A model generated the notes under the pieces. That model searched no databases and was not told where the DNA came from. It was given only the letters and a program-made list of their open reading frames with translations. A program made the position numbers and the translations under genes. DNA of 64,000 nt from Rhizophagus clarus (lineage: Eukaryota; Glomeromycota; Glomeromycetes; Glomerales; Glomeraceae): contig BLAL01000254.1 in the NCBI GenBank assembly GCA_015698045.1, positions 124,001 through 188,000 of the forward strand, read 5' to 3'. Below, one piece after another: positions 42,893 through 55,381 of the stretch. The number at the start of each line of letters is the position of its first letter. The stretch's first letter is position 1.

Positions 42893-44149
42893 TTCAAAAT
42901 AGTGACTATAAAATAATTATCATCGAGACGAGATATATGAAGCAAAATATTAGTATAAATGTTCACTTACTATCAGATAGTATAATTCTGATAGCTGAAA
43001 TTAAATATAATGTTAATTATCGATACTGAAAATGCAGAAGAAAATATTAGTATAATGTTTGCTTACCATCAGATGATATGATTCTGATAGTTGAAATTAA
43101 TATAATTTTATCATAATATTAATTACTGATACGCTTATCATTGGACGGTATGATTCTGATAGCTGAATTAAATATAATTTCATCATGATGTTAATTATCG
43201 ATACTGAAGATGCAGAAGAAAATATTAGTATATTGTTCACTTGTCATCAAACAGTATGATTCTAATAGCTGAAATTGAAATAGAATTTCACTATGATATT
43301 ACAGAATATATGGAAGCGAATGAAATATTTTATTTAAAGTTCGCTTACCATTGATGGTATAGCTGAAATTAAATATAATTTATCATGATGCTAATTATCG
43401 ATATAGAAGATGTAGAAGCAAAATATTAGTAATAATGTTTATTTACCATCAGACGGTATGATTCTGATAGCTGAAATTTCATCATAATGTTAATCATTGA
43501 TACAGTATATGGAAGTGAAATATTAACATATAGTCTGCGAATCAAATAGAATTTACTTGCTTCTTTAATGAAATAGCAAAAATAACCAAAATAAGTATAT
43601 TTTTGTTTTTGGAAGGCGGTTTATAAATTAAATATAAAGCAAATATAATAATTGAGTTTGCATTCCAGTAAGCTATATACGTTTCCAATAAGACAGAATC
43701 ATTTGCAATTCCCAAATTTTGTGAAATATTTTGGTTCGTCTTTAACTTTTTTACAAGATAGTTGTAAGTGTTATTTTGTTAGAAGTAACAAAAATTTCTA
43801 TTGTTATAATAGTACACATCCTTTGAGCTAGTCACATTTACAAATGAAACCAAGTTTCCTACTAGCAGTCAGTTAATATAATATGCTTATAAAGAAAACA
43901 AAATTGATATAAATAATTACCAGCCAATCAAATCAGATCTATCTGATCTGCTACAAATTCTTATTATTTTATATCGAAAGGGATGTTTATTATGATTTGT
44001 ACCCATATTTAAGCTACCTCCTAAAAAAAGAAATGTATGTTTAAAATGATTTAAATAAATATAAACAAATAAGTGTAATACATGATGATATTTCGAGCTA
44101 ATTTATATCTTTACTATATTTGAACTAAAAATATCAAAAAAAACAATTG

Positions 44150-44530
44150 GCTATTCATCCAATTCGCAAGCAGCTAATACTGCTTTACTGAGCTCTCCAT
44201 CATAACTATTTACCATCCACGCTGGCACATGAATGGGCTTATTTTCTGATGAAAATTATTCTTCATGTACCCAAGCGCGATGATTATAGTTTTTTGATCC
44301 AGTATCTGTTTTATCTAGGTAGCATCACAAAATTTACGAAGCTTATCATTTATGAGAGAATTAGTACAGCCAATTTATATTAAATATTTCAATATACTCA
44401 ATAAATTTACTTATAGTATCTGAACGCCACAATCCGTCATGCACTACAACTTTGTTTTCTTCATCTGATATTTCCAGACTATAGTAACAATTATGTTTTA
44501 TAATGGGTTCTAATTCTTTTTTTTGAATTT
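44150..44530 (-). pseudogene. Fragment of a decayed minus-strand gene
   Basis: Minus-strand frames read KNYNHRAWVHEE and KPIHVPAWMVNSYDGELSKA followed by VLAACELDE and a stop, and further upstream ISDEENKVVVHDGLWRSDTI, SKFIEYIEIFNINWLY. Stops and frame changes separate the pieces. The composition is that of a real protein C-terminus. Family not recognised; probably a TE-encoded or duplicated host gene. Confidence 0.45.
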
Positions 44531-44859
44531 TTCTATCAATTGATCATTACTCTTTTTTAAGGTATTGATTATCTTCACTCTTCTTTGTCTTTTTTATAAG
44601 ATTTAAGTAAATATTATTAGATATTAAATAAATATTTAATAAATATTAAACAATAAATATCTCTGACTGTTTCATGTTACTGTGTTTTCTTCTGGACTGT
44701 TTTTTTCTTTTATCTTCTGATTTTCTACTAATTCTATACACATTACATTAACTCCTGTGTCTCCTATATAATATCTCATGAATTATATTTTCACTTATTA
44801 GATACACGTCAGGATTCAATAATTGTTTGATTGCCACATCAGGAAATTTTATAGTGCGA

Positions 44860-45260
44860 AAAGTTGCGCAAGATTACGCATCATAATATTTCGTAAGTTT
44901 TCAGATCTGCCACAAGTTTGCGGAAGAGTAATATTTTGTAACTTTTTAAAATATTTTAAAATATTATGATATGCAAAGTTTCGTAATTTTACAGTTCGTA
45001 ATATTCTGTAATTTTACGCATTCACAATATTTCGTAATTTTATATAATATTTCGTAAATTTTCAGACCTGCCGCAAGTTTGCATAAGTGTAATATTTTGT
45101 AACTTTTTAAAATATTTCAAAATATTACGATATGCAAAGTTTCGTAATTTTACGGTTTGTAATATTGTGTAATTTTATTGCGTAATATTTTGCAAGTTTT
45201 TAAAATATTTTAATGATTCGTAATTTTACATAAATATTTTGTAATGTTTCAAAATTCATT
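44860..45260. repeat. AT satellite based on TAATATT(T/A)CG(T/C)AA
   Basis: Degenerate tandem units carry GTAATATTTTGTAACTTTTT, AAAATATTTTAAAATATTA and TTTCGTAATTTTACGGTTTG. The words are shared with the arrays at 56,285-56,383 and 59,726-60,240, so these belong to one satellite family. No gene. Confidence 0.7.
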
Positions 45261-45399
45261 TTTGTACTATAAGTTTATATAATGTATATTTTATTAGATA
45301 TAATATGAATTAAATTATAAAAAATTACAAGTATTTATTACTATATACAGAATATATAAAAGTAAAAAAAGAAAGAGTAATGATAAATAAGATGTAAAA

Positions 45400-46170
45400 A
45401 GAAGAGAAACAGCTATAGCAACGTTAGTATTAGATATAAAGATAAAAGAAATATTGCTAGTATTGTTAGTGTTGTTAATATTAGAGTAAAAAGAGTTAAA
45501 GAAACAGTAGAAACATGGATATTATCATTAGTATTAAAGTACAAGTAAAAGAAAAAAAGGAAACGTAGATAGTATTGTTAGTATTACGATATAAAGTAAC
45601 AATTAGGGTAAAAATGCGTTAGTATTAAAACAATTAGTATTAATAAATAAATATTTCTATACCTGCAAAGAACAAACTAAAAATAAAAGAAAAAGAAAAA
45701 ATAAACATGTTGTTGGTATTAAGTAAAAGGAGTAAAAAAAACATAATTAGTATTGTTAGTATTGTTAGTATTGAAGTAAAAATAAAAAGGAATAAAGGAA
45801 ATATGGATATTATTGTTAGTATTATGACACAAAGTAACAGAGGTAAAAAGAAAATGAAAATAATTAGTATTAATAAACAAATATTTCTATACCTGCAAAG
45901 AATAAACTAAAAATAAAAGAAAGAGGAGACAAAATAAAAAATAAACATGTTGTTAGTATTAAGTAAAAGGAGTAAAAAAAACATAATTAGTATTGTTAGT
46001 ATCGATCGTTAGTATTAAAGTACAAGTAAAAAGAAATAAAGGAAACATGTATATTATTGTCAGTATTACGATACAAAGTAAAAAAGAAGTAAAAAATAAT
46101 GAAATAATTATTATTAATAAACAAATATTTCTATACCTGCAAAGCAATAAATTATGAAATATATGTAAAT
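45400..46170. repeat. About three direct repeats of ~235 bp
   Basis: The block ATATTTCTATACCTGCAAAG followed by AACAAACTAAAAATAAAAGA and TGTTGTTGGTATTAAGTAAA recurs near 45,650, 45,885 and (truncated) 46,130. Purine-rich spacers with repeated TTAGTATTGTTAGTATTG lie between. The start of the first unit is degenerate. Reading frames here are by-products of the purine bias. Confidence 0.65.
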
Positions 46171-47100
46171 ATTCTGTATATAATTAAAAAATATTGAACA
46201 AAAGGATAAAGAAATAATAAAAAGAAGAGAAAAATATTGAACAAAAAAATAAAGAAATAAAGAGACAAAAAATAAATATGACAAAAAATGTGTGCAGATT
46301 AAATCATATGTAAGGATTAGCCTAATTTTGATTGGCCAGAAAATACGATACTGTATGCACAATCATATCATGCAGATTTATTTATTTAATTATCAACAAC
46401 GCGGGTGTGACATAAATAAATCGTGACTGAAACTTGTGTTTAATTTGTGTTTATTTTGTGTTGATAATTCTGGTAAAAAATTATTAATTTTGGCCAAATT
46501 TCGTTAAATTTGTTAAATTTGTGTTGAATTTGTGTTGAATTTGTATTGCGTAATTTTTTATTTATCACAAGGAGATAATATTTAGTAATTGCATGTACGA
46601 TGTACAAGATTTTTTTTATGATTTTTTTAAGAAATGTACGTAAAATATTTAATCAGAATATAATTATTTTTAATTAAATTAATTAAAAAAAATTAATTTT
46701 TTTAAAAAATGTATGCGAAATATTTAAAATTCAATAGAATGTGCTAATAATAAATTGTTTTATTTTTAAATATGATATATTGATATTTATATTTAAAACA
46801 ATTAAACATGTACATGATTTTCAATTATTTTTAATTGAAATGAAACTGATATCAAACTAAGATTTTTTTTATTTTTTGATTTAATCATGATATTTATATT
46901 TAGATAATCCATATCCGCATGAAATTTAATTAATATGTTTAATGATGAAAAGTGTAATAAATTAAATTTTAATTGAAATGAGAAATAAAATCAAACCAAA
47001 GAGGTATTATTCAAATTTTATTTAAAGTGACATTTTATGACTTTCTTTTAAATTTTTACTCATCCCAAAATCAAATTATAAAAATCAAATCTAAACTAAT
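46170..47100. other. AT-rich flank with a short GTGTTTA/GTGTTGAATTT repeat
   Basis: No gene is seen. Near 46,430-46,550 the phrases GTGTTTAATTTGTGTTTATT and TGTTGAATTTGTGTTGAATT make a short tandem patch. The remainder is homopolymer-rich and probably includes the promoter of the interrupted Myb/SANT-like gene. Confidence 0.4.
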
Positions 47101-47481
47101 AATGTCTCGCCACACACGTTCACGTCATTCCCACTATAACGTCCATTAGAACTGGGCTATGATGGATGAACTTGTTGACATACGTCAAGACAGAAACTGC
47201 GCCTACCACAATATTAATGGTAGAAGCTGCTATGATTATTGGGACTCTGTTGCCAATAGGTTCATATGACTAATATCTATAATTTCTTTAAGAAAGAATT
47301 TAAATTCAAGGCAAACGCGGCATAGTAGCCCTTATCTTTATTAATTAATATTAAAATGATACAATTTACAAATAATAAAAAGAAACAAAATAAAATAAAA
47401 CTAACTAAAAATAAAGCTATATAGTCTCCTAAGTAAAAATATAGTAATAAACCTATCCTAAAAAGAATAAATCGCATTACA

Positions 47482-50400
47482 CTAAATTTCCCTAGATCTT
47501 CCCTCTTGATATATTCCAACCAAAGTAGAAGCAACTATGCTAACATAATAACGGATAACACGCCCACTATAAAATTGACATCCCATCCTGCAAAAGCTGT
47601 TATTAAGTAGCACCGTTAGACGACCCATAAAACCCGACGAATGTTTAAACCATGGCAAACCTTGAGTCATCGAGTTCTTTATCCAATCAATTTCAGAGTC
47701 ACGTAGAGTCACGAGATAGGTCGGAGGAGGTAACGAAGAAAAGGGCACATATGAAGTGGCAGGCAAATTAGATGGCTGAGAAGTAATTTTCAATTTAAGA
47801 GTAATGTTCATCGCGTCTTCCCATTTACTTTTGTCATAAGTACGCAGATTCCAGATGCGTCGTCTGAGCTTCTGGATGAAGTTGTTGTGTATCGCAGCTA
47901 CGACCTTCATAGCAGATTGCCGAGGGATGGATAATTCAACGAACAAATCGATAAACATTGCGGGCAAACAACCTCGGATAAGTGCGTAAGAGGACCAATT
48001 AGAAGAAGAAATAGTCCAACATGAGAGAGAAGAAAGTTTCCTGAATATAGGCGTAGGATCCATTTCAGCTAAATCCCCAGCTTCTCTAAGCTTGGAAAAC
48101 AAATGGTTTTGATAGGATTGTAAAATTTGATGCATTACAGATCGACGTTTGGAACAAAGGATCAAATGCATTAAGTCTTCCATGCGATCGCGGCATGAGT
48201 GGCAGGTAAGAAGATCAATATACAGATCAGAGCGAGTGAGTTTCAGTTTCTCCAAAAGGGGCAAATCATCAAGGAAGAGTTTAAACTTGAACGCATAATG
48301 CCGAGCGGCATGGGAAGCCTGAAAAGAAGCGTCATGTACTGGGGAAAAGTTAAGAGTGAACCAAGTGAGTTCCCAGTCTACAACATAATCGTCCCTATTA
48401 GATAAACAATAGACAAATTGGAAACGTTTGAGAGACAAAAGGTCCTTCAAAAGAGTGGCCTGAAAGTAAAGCTTAAGGAGCCGCCTAGGGTTGGATTCGC
48501 AAACAATATTATCAAACACCAGGCGAACATTATGTGAAGAAGTGTAAACAGCCGTAGGTAAGAGAGGAGCCATATCGGAGTGATGGGCAGAATTAGCAAG
48601 GGAATCAGCAAATTCATTCCAATAGTTGCCATCGTGGCCTTTAACCTTGACAGGGAGAACTGTGAGACGTTTTGATCGGATGGAAGATTCTATAGAGGCC
48701 TACAGCTCAAAGTTGGTAGATTTGTAATACAGACGACTGTCAGAATAGAAGGAAGAAGTACATAAGCTTAAACCATCAATGGCAGCTTGAGAATCCGTGT
48801 AAATAGTAATGGTAGAGTCATCTGGAGAGACGCTTAAAGCAGCATAAACCGCAGCAGCTTCGGCCCTAGTGGAAGAAGGCCAATTCTGGATAGTGCCATG
48901 TGCATATGTAGCAACAGAATTGAGATAACCAGCATCAGGTATTAACTGGACCCAAGACCAACCCATCGAAACTTCAGGTGTACCCAAGTTAATGAGGGAG
49001 CCATCGGTATAGTATCGGTAATGAGACCCTGAAGGAAGAAGAACTGGAGATGGAAAAATGGACGAATCGCCTAAAGAAGAATTCCCAGGTAAGTCGTACT
49101 CAACTACAGAAGTGGTAGGAGAAAAGTCGGGTGAGACCTCTAGACGTTTGCAGTAAGGAATAACCGTAATACTGAGGTCCGCCCAAGAGTAAGGAGAAAC
49201 GACTGCCGTGGTAAACTGACGAATACGCTCGCAATCAGTAGGAAGAATCAAAGATTTTAACAAAGAAATCCTGAGAGTACAGCGAGGTGAAACGGCGGTA
49301 TATTTATTAGCCGAAGGAAATGGGACGTGCGCATCACAGCCCGAACATGGTCGAAGGCGGATCACATCACCAGGAGAAGAGAGGCAGTCAGAAATCCAAT
49401 GAACGATTGTACAGGTATCTTTCTTGGGCTGTACACTGAGTTGTTTACCAAAAAGAGGAAAATCATCTCCGTCGAGAGTAACGAGCCAATGCCGATTTTT
49501 TTGTGTGGTAGTAATACCAGGAATTAGAGTGACGGAAGAAGTAGCAGAAGGAGGACATACATAGCGATCCAATAACTGATCGTGAGAGTCAGGAAAAGTT
49601 GTATGGGCCTTAACGTCCAGATACCATTTATGAGGAAGAGAACGACCACGTTTATCCGCAAGTTGAGCAATATAAGCAGCCCGATAAGCAGTCCAAGAAA
49701 CAAGATGGGAGCCAGAAGGCGCGAGCAGCTGTGATAAGTAGTAAAGATGACGTTTCCGGAGGACCTTAAGACAAGCCTTAAAAATATGCAGGCTCATACA
49801 CGTATATAATGGAGTATGGCCAGGAAGAGTGAGGTCCAGAAATGATGAAGAAAATCGAGCATGTTGCAGGCGGAAGGGGGTAGAAGTCATAGAAGCAATA
49901 GTGCAGGCGATATAATCACACTTAAAGGCAATCATATTGGACCATAAAGACCAATCATCCACCATCAAAGGAGAAAGGGGAATTAAAAACCTAAACTGTA
50001 TCAACATTAGTCTATAAATAAACAAACGTTGAATGAGAGAAGTGGAAGAATTAGCCATCAAAAATAAATTATTAACATGGCATTGAACCAAATGAGAAGA
50101 CAAATTAATCAATCCCAAAGCCTGAGAAAGATAGAGTATGGGGTTAGGAAGAGAACGAGAGAAATTAGCTTTATGTTTAACAAGCGACCATATGGATCGT
50201 GTAGCAGCGTAACAATCGGTCGCAGAGAGGTGGGTGACTTGCATACGGTACTCCAGTTTAGGAATGAGCACTGAGTTGTAAAGATAAACAATCTGTTTAG
50301 CAGATAACCTGGCTGGACGAAGAGTGGCTGCGAAGGAATTACATTCACCAGCAATTTGTTTTTTGACGAAGTCACGAGAGCCTTTGATATTAAACCATAC

Positions 50401-53202
50401 CCCTAAAAAATGAAAAGATGAAGTAATAGAAAGAGGGGTAACAGAAATGGAAGAAACATCATTCAAAGATGATAGGGAAAGACGAAATTCCACAGGTGAA
50501 ATAGTAGATGTAGTGGTTAAAGATAATGAATTTGAAATCAAAACATATTTTTGATGATTAGCAGAAGTGTTATTCAGCGCGTAAAATTCCTCTGTGATTG
50601 ATAGCATGTGCTCTATTCCAGCCTTAGATGAAGAAATAAGAGTAGAATCATCCATAAAGACCAGATTATTAATGAGAATATCGGAAATGGAGCTTCTCTC
50701 ATGTGAAGAAAGAGTCGGAGGTCGCAAAATATAAGGATCCAGCATTTCAGCTTGCAAGACAGTCAGAAGGGGATCTATGTAAATGACCCACAAAAGGGGG
50801 GAGATCACTTCGCCTTGATCAATACCAATGCGAACCCGATAGGAAGGAGTCTCGCCATATGCAGTAAAAACCCGATTTGACCGATTCATAAAGAGAGACA
50901 AGATGAGCGTAATAGCAGACGCAGGTAAGCGTATGTGTTCCAAAGCGAATTTTAGCATAGCAAGATTAACAGAGTCAAAAGCTTTGGAGATGTCTTGTGA
51001 AAGAATCCAAAGAGGGGAATTATTGTGATTAGCATCGTGAATAATAGATTTAAGAGTAATAATTGGGTCTCGACAGGTTCCTCCAGGAAGGCCAGCGAAA
51101 TTACTACCTTTAAGGACGTTGTGAGCAGCCAAAATGGCAGACAAGCGGTTATAAAAAAGCTTGACAAAGGATTTCCGAATTACTTCCAAAAGCGTGATAG
51201 GACGAGTGTTCTTTAGTTGACAACGCCATTCATGTGGCTTGGGGATAGGGAAAACCATAGCTTGTCGCCATAGATCAGGAATGTCAGCAGAAGCAAAACA
51301 TTTGCGAATTAAAATTAGGAGTAAAGAGTTGGTAATAGGTCCTAAATGTTTGAGCATTTCATAAGTAATCATGGAAGGACCAGGAGCCTTGCCATTAGGC
51401 ATGGAAGAAACCGTAGAGAGCCATTCCTCTAAGGAAGGGGGAGACAGGAGGGAATCGTAAATATCGGGAGAAACAGAAGCCATGGGAGAGTATTCCGAAC
51501 GCCATCTATCAGGTAACGCTGATATGTGCGAAGGGGGAGTAGACTTGATGGGAACTGCATGTTGGAAATGATTAATCGCAGCATCGGAAATATCTTTTGG
51601 GTCCGTTAGCAACTGAGGAGTAGTAGGATGATCAATAAAGACACGATCTAACACGATGCGACGACGTGAGCGAGAAAGCGCTGAATTGATAAAAGAGGAG
51701 ATATCAGTATCAAAGTTCTGATCCCGAGATTCTAGATGAGCCTTGATAGAGGAATCCTGAAATTCCTTTTCTTTCAAAAGGTGTAAGCCCCTTAGTAATT
51801 TGGAAGCATGAGATAGGGTTTGAAACAGGTTGTTAAAATTATCTGACCGACAAGAAAATAAAGATGAAGGTAAAGTAGGGACGGCGGGAAATGTGGATTT
51901 GTATATTTGAAATATATTATTCAATCGGGGCAAATAACCAAACCATTTCTGATCATAAGAAGAAGAAAGGGTATGTGGGTATTTACGTAATAATTTAATA
52001 GAGTGAATAACGCGATTAAGAAAACGATAGTGTTGTATTAAAGTTTCCAAATCTTTAGGGAGTTTAGGGGTGTGGTCATTACCAACAGTACATGCGGGTA
52101 GAATAGCATTAGCACCAGCAATAATGTTAGCGTGCAAGTATTCACACATCCGATTGATATGCCAAGAGGCAAAAATAGTGGGAGATATACTACATAAGGT
52201 ATCAATGTGGACAGAAAAGTCATCCCACTGCAAAGGAGTAACTGAATCAAAGGAAAAAATATGACGAACTTGGCGTTGGAGTTGGCGAGCACGTGCTAGC
52301 TTTATAGACGAAGATAAAAAGGAGTAATCATAATACGTAATAACAGGATTATGATCAGAAAAGTTAACGTCACAGGCGTCAAAAATGATGGAGGTGAGTA
52401 AAAAACGTTTGAGGAGGGGGCAAGACCAAACATAATCAATGCGGGAAATAACATCTGAATGATGAAAGGTGCCCAAAGAGGCGGGAGAAAAATTAACAGG
52501 GGTAAAATCAACATATCCATTTGACAAAAGGAAATTAAAAAGACGATGGATACGTTTAGAGGCAATCTGAGGTTGATTAAAAAAAAGAGGGTAAAATTGA
52601 TCAAGATGCAAATTGAAATCACCACAAATGGCGTGATGGAAACCTAATCTCTTGGCTTCCAATAAAGCGCTAATGAGGAGGTCAATAGTTTCATCACGTA
52701 AGGATTGATCAGAGGTGGGAGGGATGTAAACAACAAAGATGCGAAGCTTAACGTGACCTTTGAAATATAAGTCAACGGAAAGCAGGCGCAACGAAAGAGA
52801 GGAATAAGTATGAACGTGAGAGGCCAAAGAATTTTCAATAAAGAGGGAAACACCCCCAGAAGAACGAACATGTTGGGAGGTGTCCAAGACAGAAGAAAAA
52901 ACAGTATAGTTGGAAAGTCGTTTAGACAAAAAGTGCATTTGTTTGGGATGAAAATGGGTGTCAACGACACCACCAAAAGAGATTTGTTTAAGGGAGAAGA
53001 AGTTATTTAATAGTTCAATTTTGTTGTGAGAAAACATCTTAAGACCGTTGATGTTAAAAGAAGAAATATTAAAAGAATTACGAGGAAGAGATGTAGGAGA
53101 AGTAGAAGAAAATAAAGAGTCCTGTAAAGAGAGGTTATCTATATCTAAAGGGTTGGGAGGATTGCGAACAAAGGAATCATAATTAAAATTATTGTCCGTC
53201 AT
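47482..53202 (-). CDS. LINE ORF2 polyprotein, one in-frame TAG
   Basis: The first 1,500 codons (53,202-48,700) are open. After a TAG the same frame continues to 47,482, 1,907 codons in all. The N-terminus is an AP-type endonuclease (ISSFNINGLKMFS, AICGDFNLHLD, RIDYVWS, SDHNPVITYY). The central reverse transcriptase has NGKAPGPSMITYEML, NTRPITLLEVIRKSFVKLFY, WILSQDISKAFDSVN, GIDQGEVISPLLWVIYIDPL and LVFMDDSTLISS (FMDD at the active site). RNase H shows YYTDGSLI, TRAEAAAVYAAL and IYTDSQAAIDG before the stop and NEFADSLANSA after it, so the stop falls inside RNase H. A CCHC-like motif follows (CHSCRDRMEDLMHLILC). The TAG is consistent with CAG-to-TAG. All visible catalytic acids are kept. Confidence 0.9.
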
Positions 53203-53251
53203 TAAAACACATTGATAAAATCAGACGGGGTGAGTAGAAGAGGAGGGAAAA

Positions 53252-55381
53252 TTAGTTAGAACCAGCTGTACTAGCTGAGTTCGAGGAAGAAGAAGAAGAA
53301 GTGATGGATCCGATGAAACCGCTAATAGAGTTAGCCAGCATGTCCAATTTGTTCTCAATGGCTGAATGCTTCGCATTAATGGCTTGAATTTCATCGTAGG
53401 TTTGCGTGGAGGAAGGGACCGATCGAGAAGTAGTGGAAGGGGATGAGATGTCAGGGATAACAACAGGAGCGGAGAGGGGAGCACAAACTGGTCGCGAAGG
53501 AGTAAAACCAGGAGACAATGGATTAAAGGGAGTTTGCACAGGCGAAGCAGTTGGCTGAGAGGATACTAGCGTGACAGTGGGATTAGGTATATTCGGTGCA
53601 TCAATGAGCATATCCGAAGATTGATTGGTGGCCGGGACGTCAGGCGGAGGTAGCAGCCCAAGATGCTGTTCAATACGAGTCATACGCCAGTCGTTGAGCT
53701 CTAAGGTAGTGATACGATCGCGGACTTCAGCCATGTCTTGTTGGAGAGATTTCAACAAAGACAAAATATTAGCAGCCTCATGCGGAGACATGGTAATGGC
53801 TTGATTGGGTGATGAAAGAGAAGGAGGAGTACGCAAGGTCGTGGAAAAGGAAACCGAACGGTCACGTTTATCATTGGATTTAGAGCGATCCCGGCGAGGA
53901 GTGATAATAGTTTGGGTGTTAGCCGAAGACTTTTGCTGTGGCTGAAAGGATTGGGAATTGCCCAGACCTTTTGAGCGCGAGCGCGAATGTGACTCAGAGC
54001 GGGAGCGCGCTTTTGGCCTGGCAGGCTGGGCGATGTTGAAACGTTCTTTAAGAGCAGCCACTGGGTTCCTTCCCCTAGTACGACCCCTTTTTTGGCGGCT
54101 TGGGCATTGAGTGGGAGCACAGCCTAATTTGCCACATCTGTGGCAAAGTTTGTTAGTATTGTTGGGGAGGTTCCACTGCAAAGTGTGATCACGAAAGCCA
54201 ATAATTTGTTCTATTGCGGCATCCATGGTTTCTTGAGAATTGAATGTGACGTAAGCCCATCTTTTGGGTTTGTAAGAGTTTAATGAGAGAGGGACATTGA
54301 TGGCTTTAGCATCCAGATTCCTAGTGAGAGGGGCCAGGTCAATACCCTTGGTGTTAGGAGGTAATTGTGTGAGCGTAGCAACAAATTCGTGACGGGAAGA
54401 TTTCTGATCGACCGTGTAGTGACATGGAGTCACCCGGAGGCAGGTGGAGAAGCAATACACAGCCCATTGGGAATCAAAACGTGCAATGGAGAGGGCAGAA
54501 TTGTAAACAATCCTGGCTTGCTGTACTTTTGCGTTTTTCCTGGAGTAAATTCGACAGGACGCAATATTACCGAATTTTTTGAAATAAGACATAATATTGT
54601 CTTTTGATAGGAAGAAGGGGATATCGGTAACTTGAATAGCTCGGAGATCTTCATCACTCCAGAGCTGCTTGGGGTCATGGGCATGAAAGACGAGATCTGG
54701 GAACTGTTGATGTGCAGCACCAACACAAGCGTCACGGGCCTCCTTGGTTTGGAAATGAATAATGAGGCGTTTGGCATCGCCAGAACCAGTCATTCTTGCT
54801 TTACCAGTGTACGATTCGTACATTTCTAAAAAGGTGTTGTTGACGGCATCTATCAATGCCTTATTGGTAGTGAAATTTTTTAGAGTTTCAGGGGCAGAGT
54901 TGGGGGCAGCCGCAGCTTGAAAATCATTTCTGTCGATGGAGAAAGTTGGAGATTGAACGAGGAATTGATCAACTGGGATATCATCATCAGTAGCCTTATC
55001 AGGCGACGCGTTAGGGGGGGATGCAGGAGTCGTTGTTCAAGCATGCATGGATGCGTTGAGTCCATCAGACGTGTTATCGTTAGGCGCAGAAAGAGCCGCA
55101 GCCATATTCGGATGGGAGGAGAGAGAAGTTGAAGCAGTATTATTTTCTTTAGGAGGAGAAGAGGGACCTTCTACTTCAACGCCAGCCGCTGTGTCGGCAA
55201 CGATATCTTCATCCATAGCTTGTTCGGAGATAGTTCTAGAGCGTTTTTGCTGGACAGTGTGTTCACTGTCAGAACCAGAGTTATCAGAGTTATTATTGTT
55301 GTTTCTTCGTTCTTGGCAGCTGGCATTCCTACTATTAGGATTAAAGGAGCCGCGGTCTCGTCTAGCAACGTTATTAGGCAT
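53252..55381 (-). CDS. LINE ORF1 (RNA-binding, CCHC), one in-frame TGA
   Basis: A single frame of 710 codons runs from the ATG at 55,381 to 53,252, broken only by a TGA at 55,039-55,037. The head is polar and Arg/Asn/Ser-rich (MPNNVARRDRGSFNPNSRNA). After the stop an RRM-like region follows (IQVTDIPFFLSKDNIMSYFK, KFGNIASCRIYSRKNAKVQQ, KRWAYVTFNSQETMDAAIEQ). It leads to a CCHC-type knuckle (CHRCGKLGCAPTQCPSR), an Arg/Ser-rich stretch (SRSESHSRSRSKG), and a Pro/Ser-rich tail with a coiled-coil-like end. ORF1 proteins bind the element RNA and form the ribonucleoprotein. The stop codon is consistent with a C-to-T change in CGA. From 54,856 downstream the frame is fully open (534 residues). Confidence 0.85.

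Larger units (their letters stand above)
41130..43540. repeat. 2.4-kb satellite array
   Basis: Degenerate tandem units of roughly 90-120 bp. The longer unit contains GAAGATGCAGAAGAAAATAT, then TAATGTTCGCTTACCATCAG, then GATTCTGATAGCTGAAATTA and ATAATTTCATCATGATGTTA. Shorter units replace the first part with ATACATTTATCATTGGACGG. Long and short types alternate, giving a higher-order pattern. About ten copies of the GAAGATG(C/T)AGAAG block are present. The array is interrupted by a MITE at 41,649-41,806 and by a unique stretch near 42,590-42,940. Confidence 0.8.

Noticed and set aside
45707..46362. Frames of 60-80 codons in the purine-rich repeats
   Set aside because: Low-complexity Ile/Ser/Lys or Phe/Leu products created by base bias, without homology or splice context.
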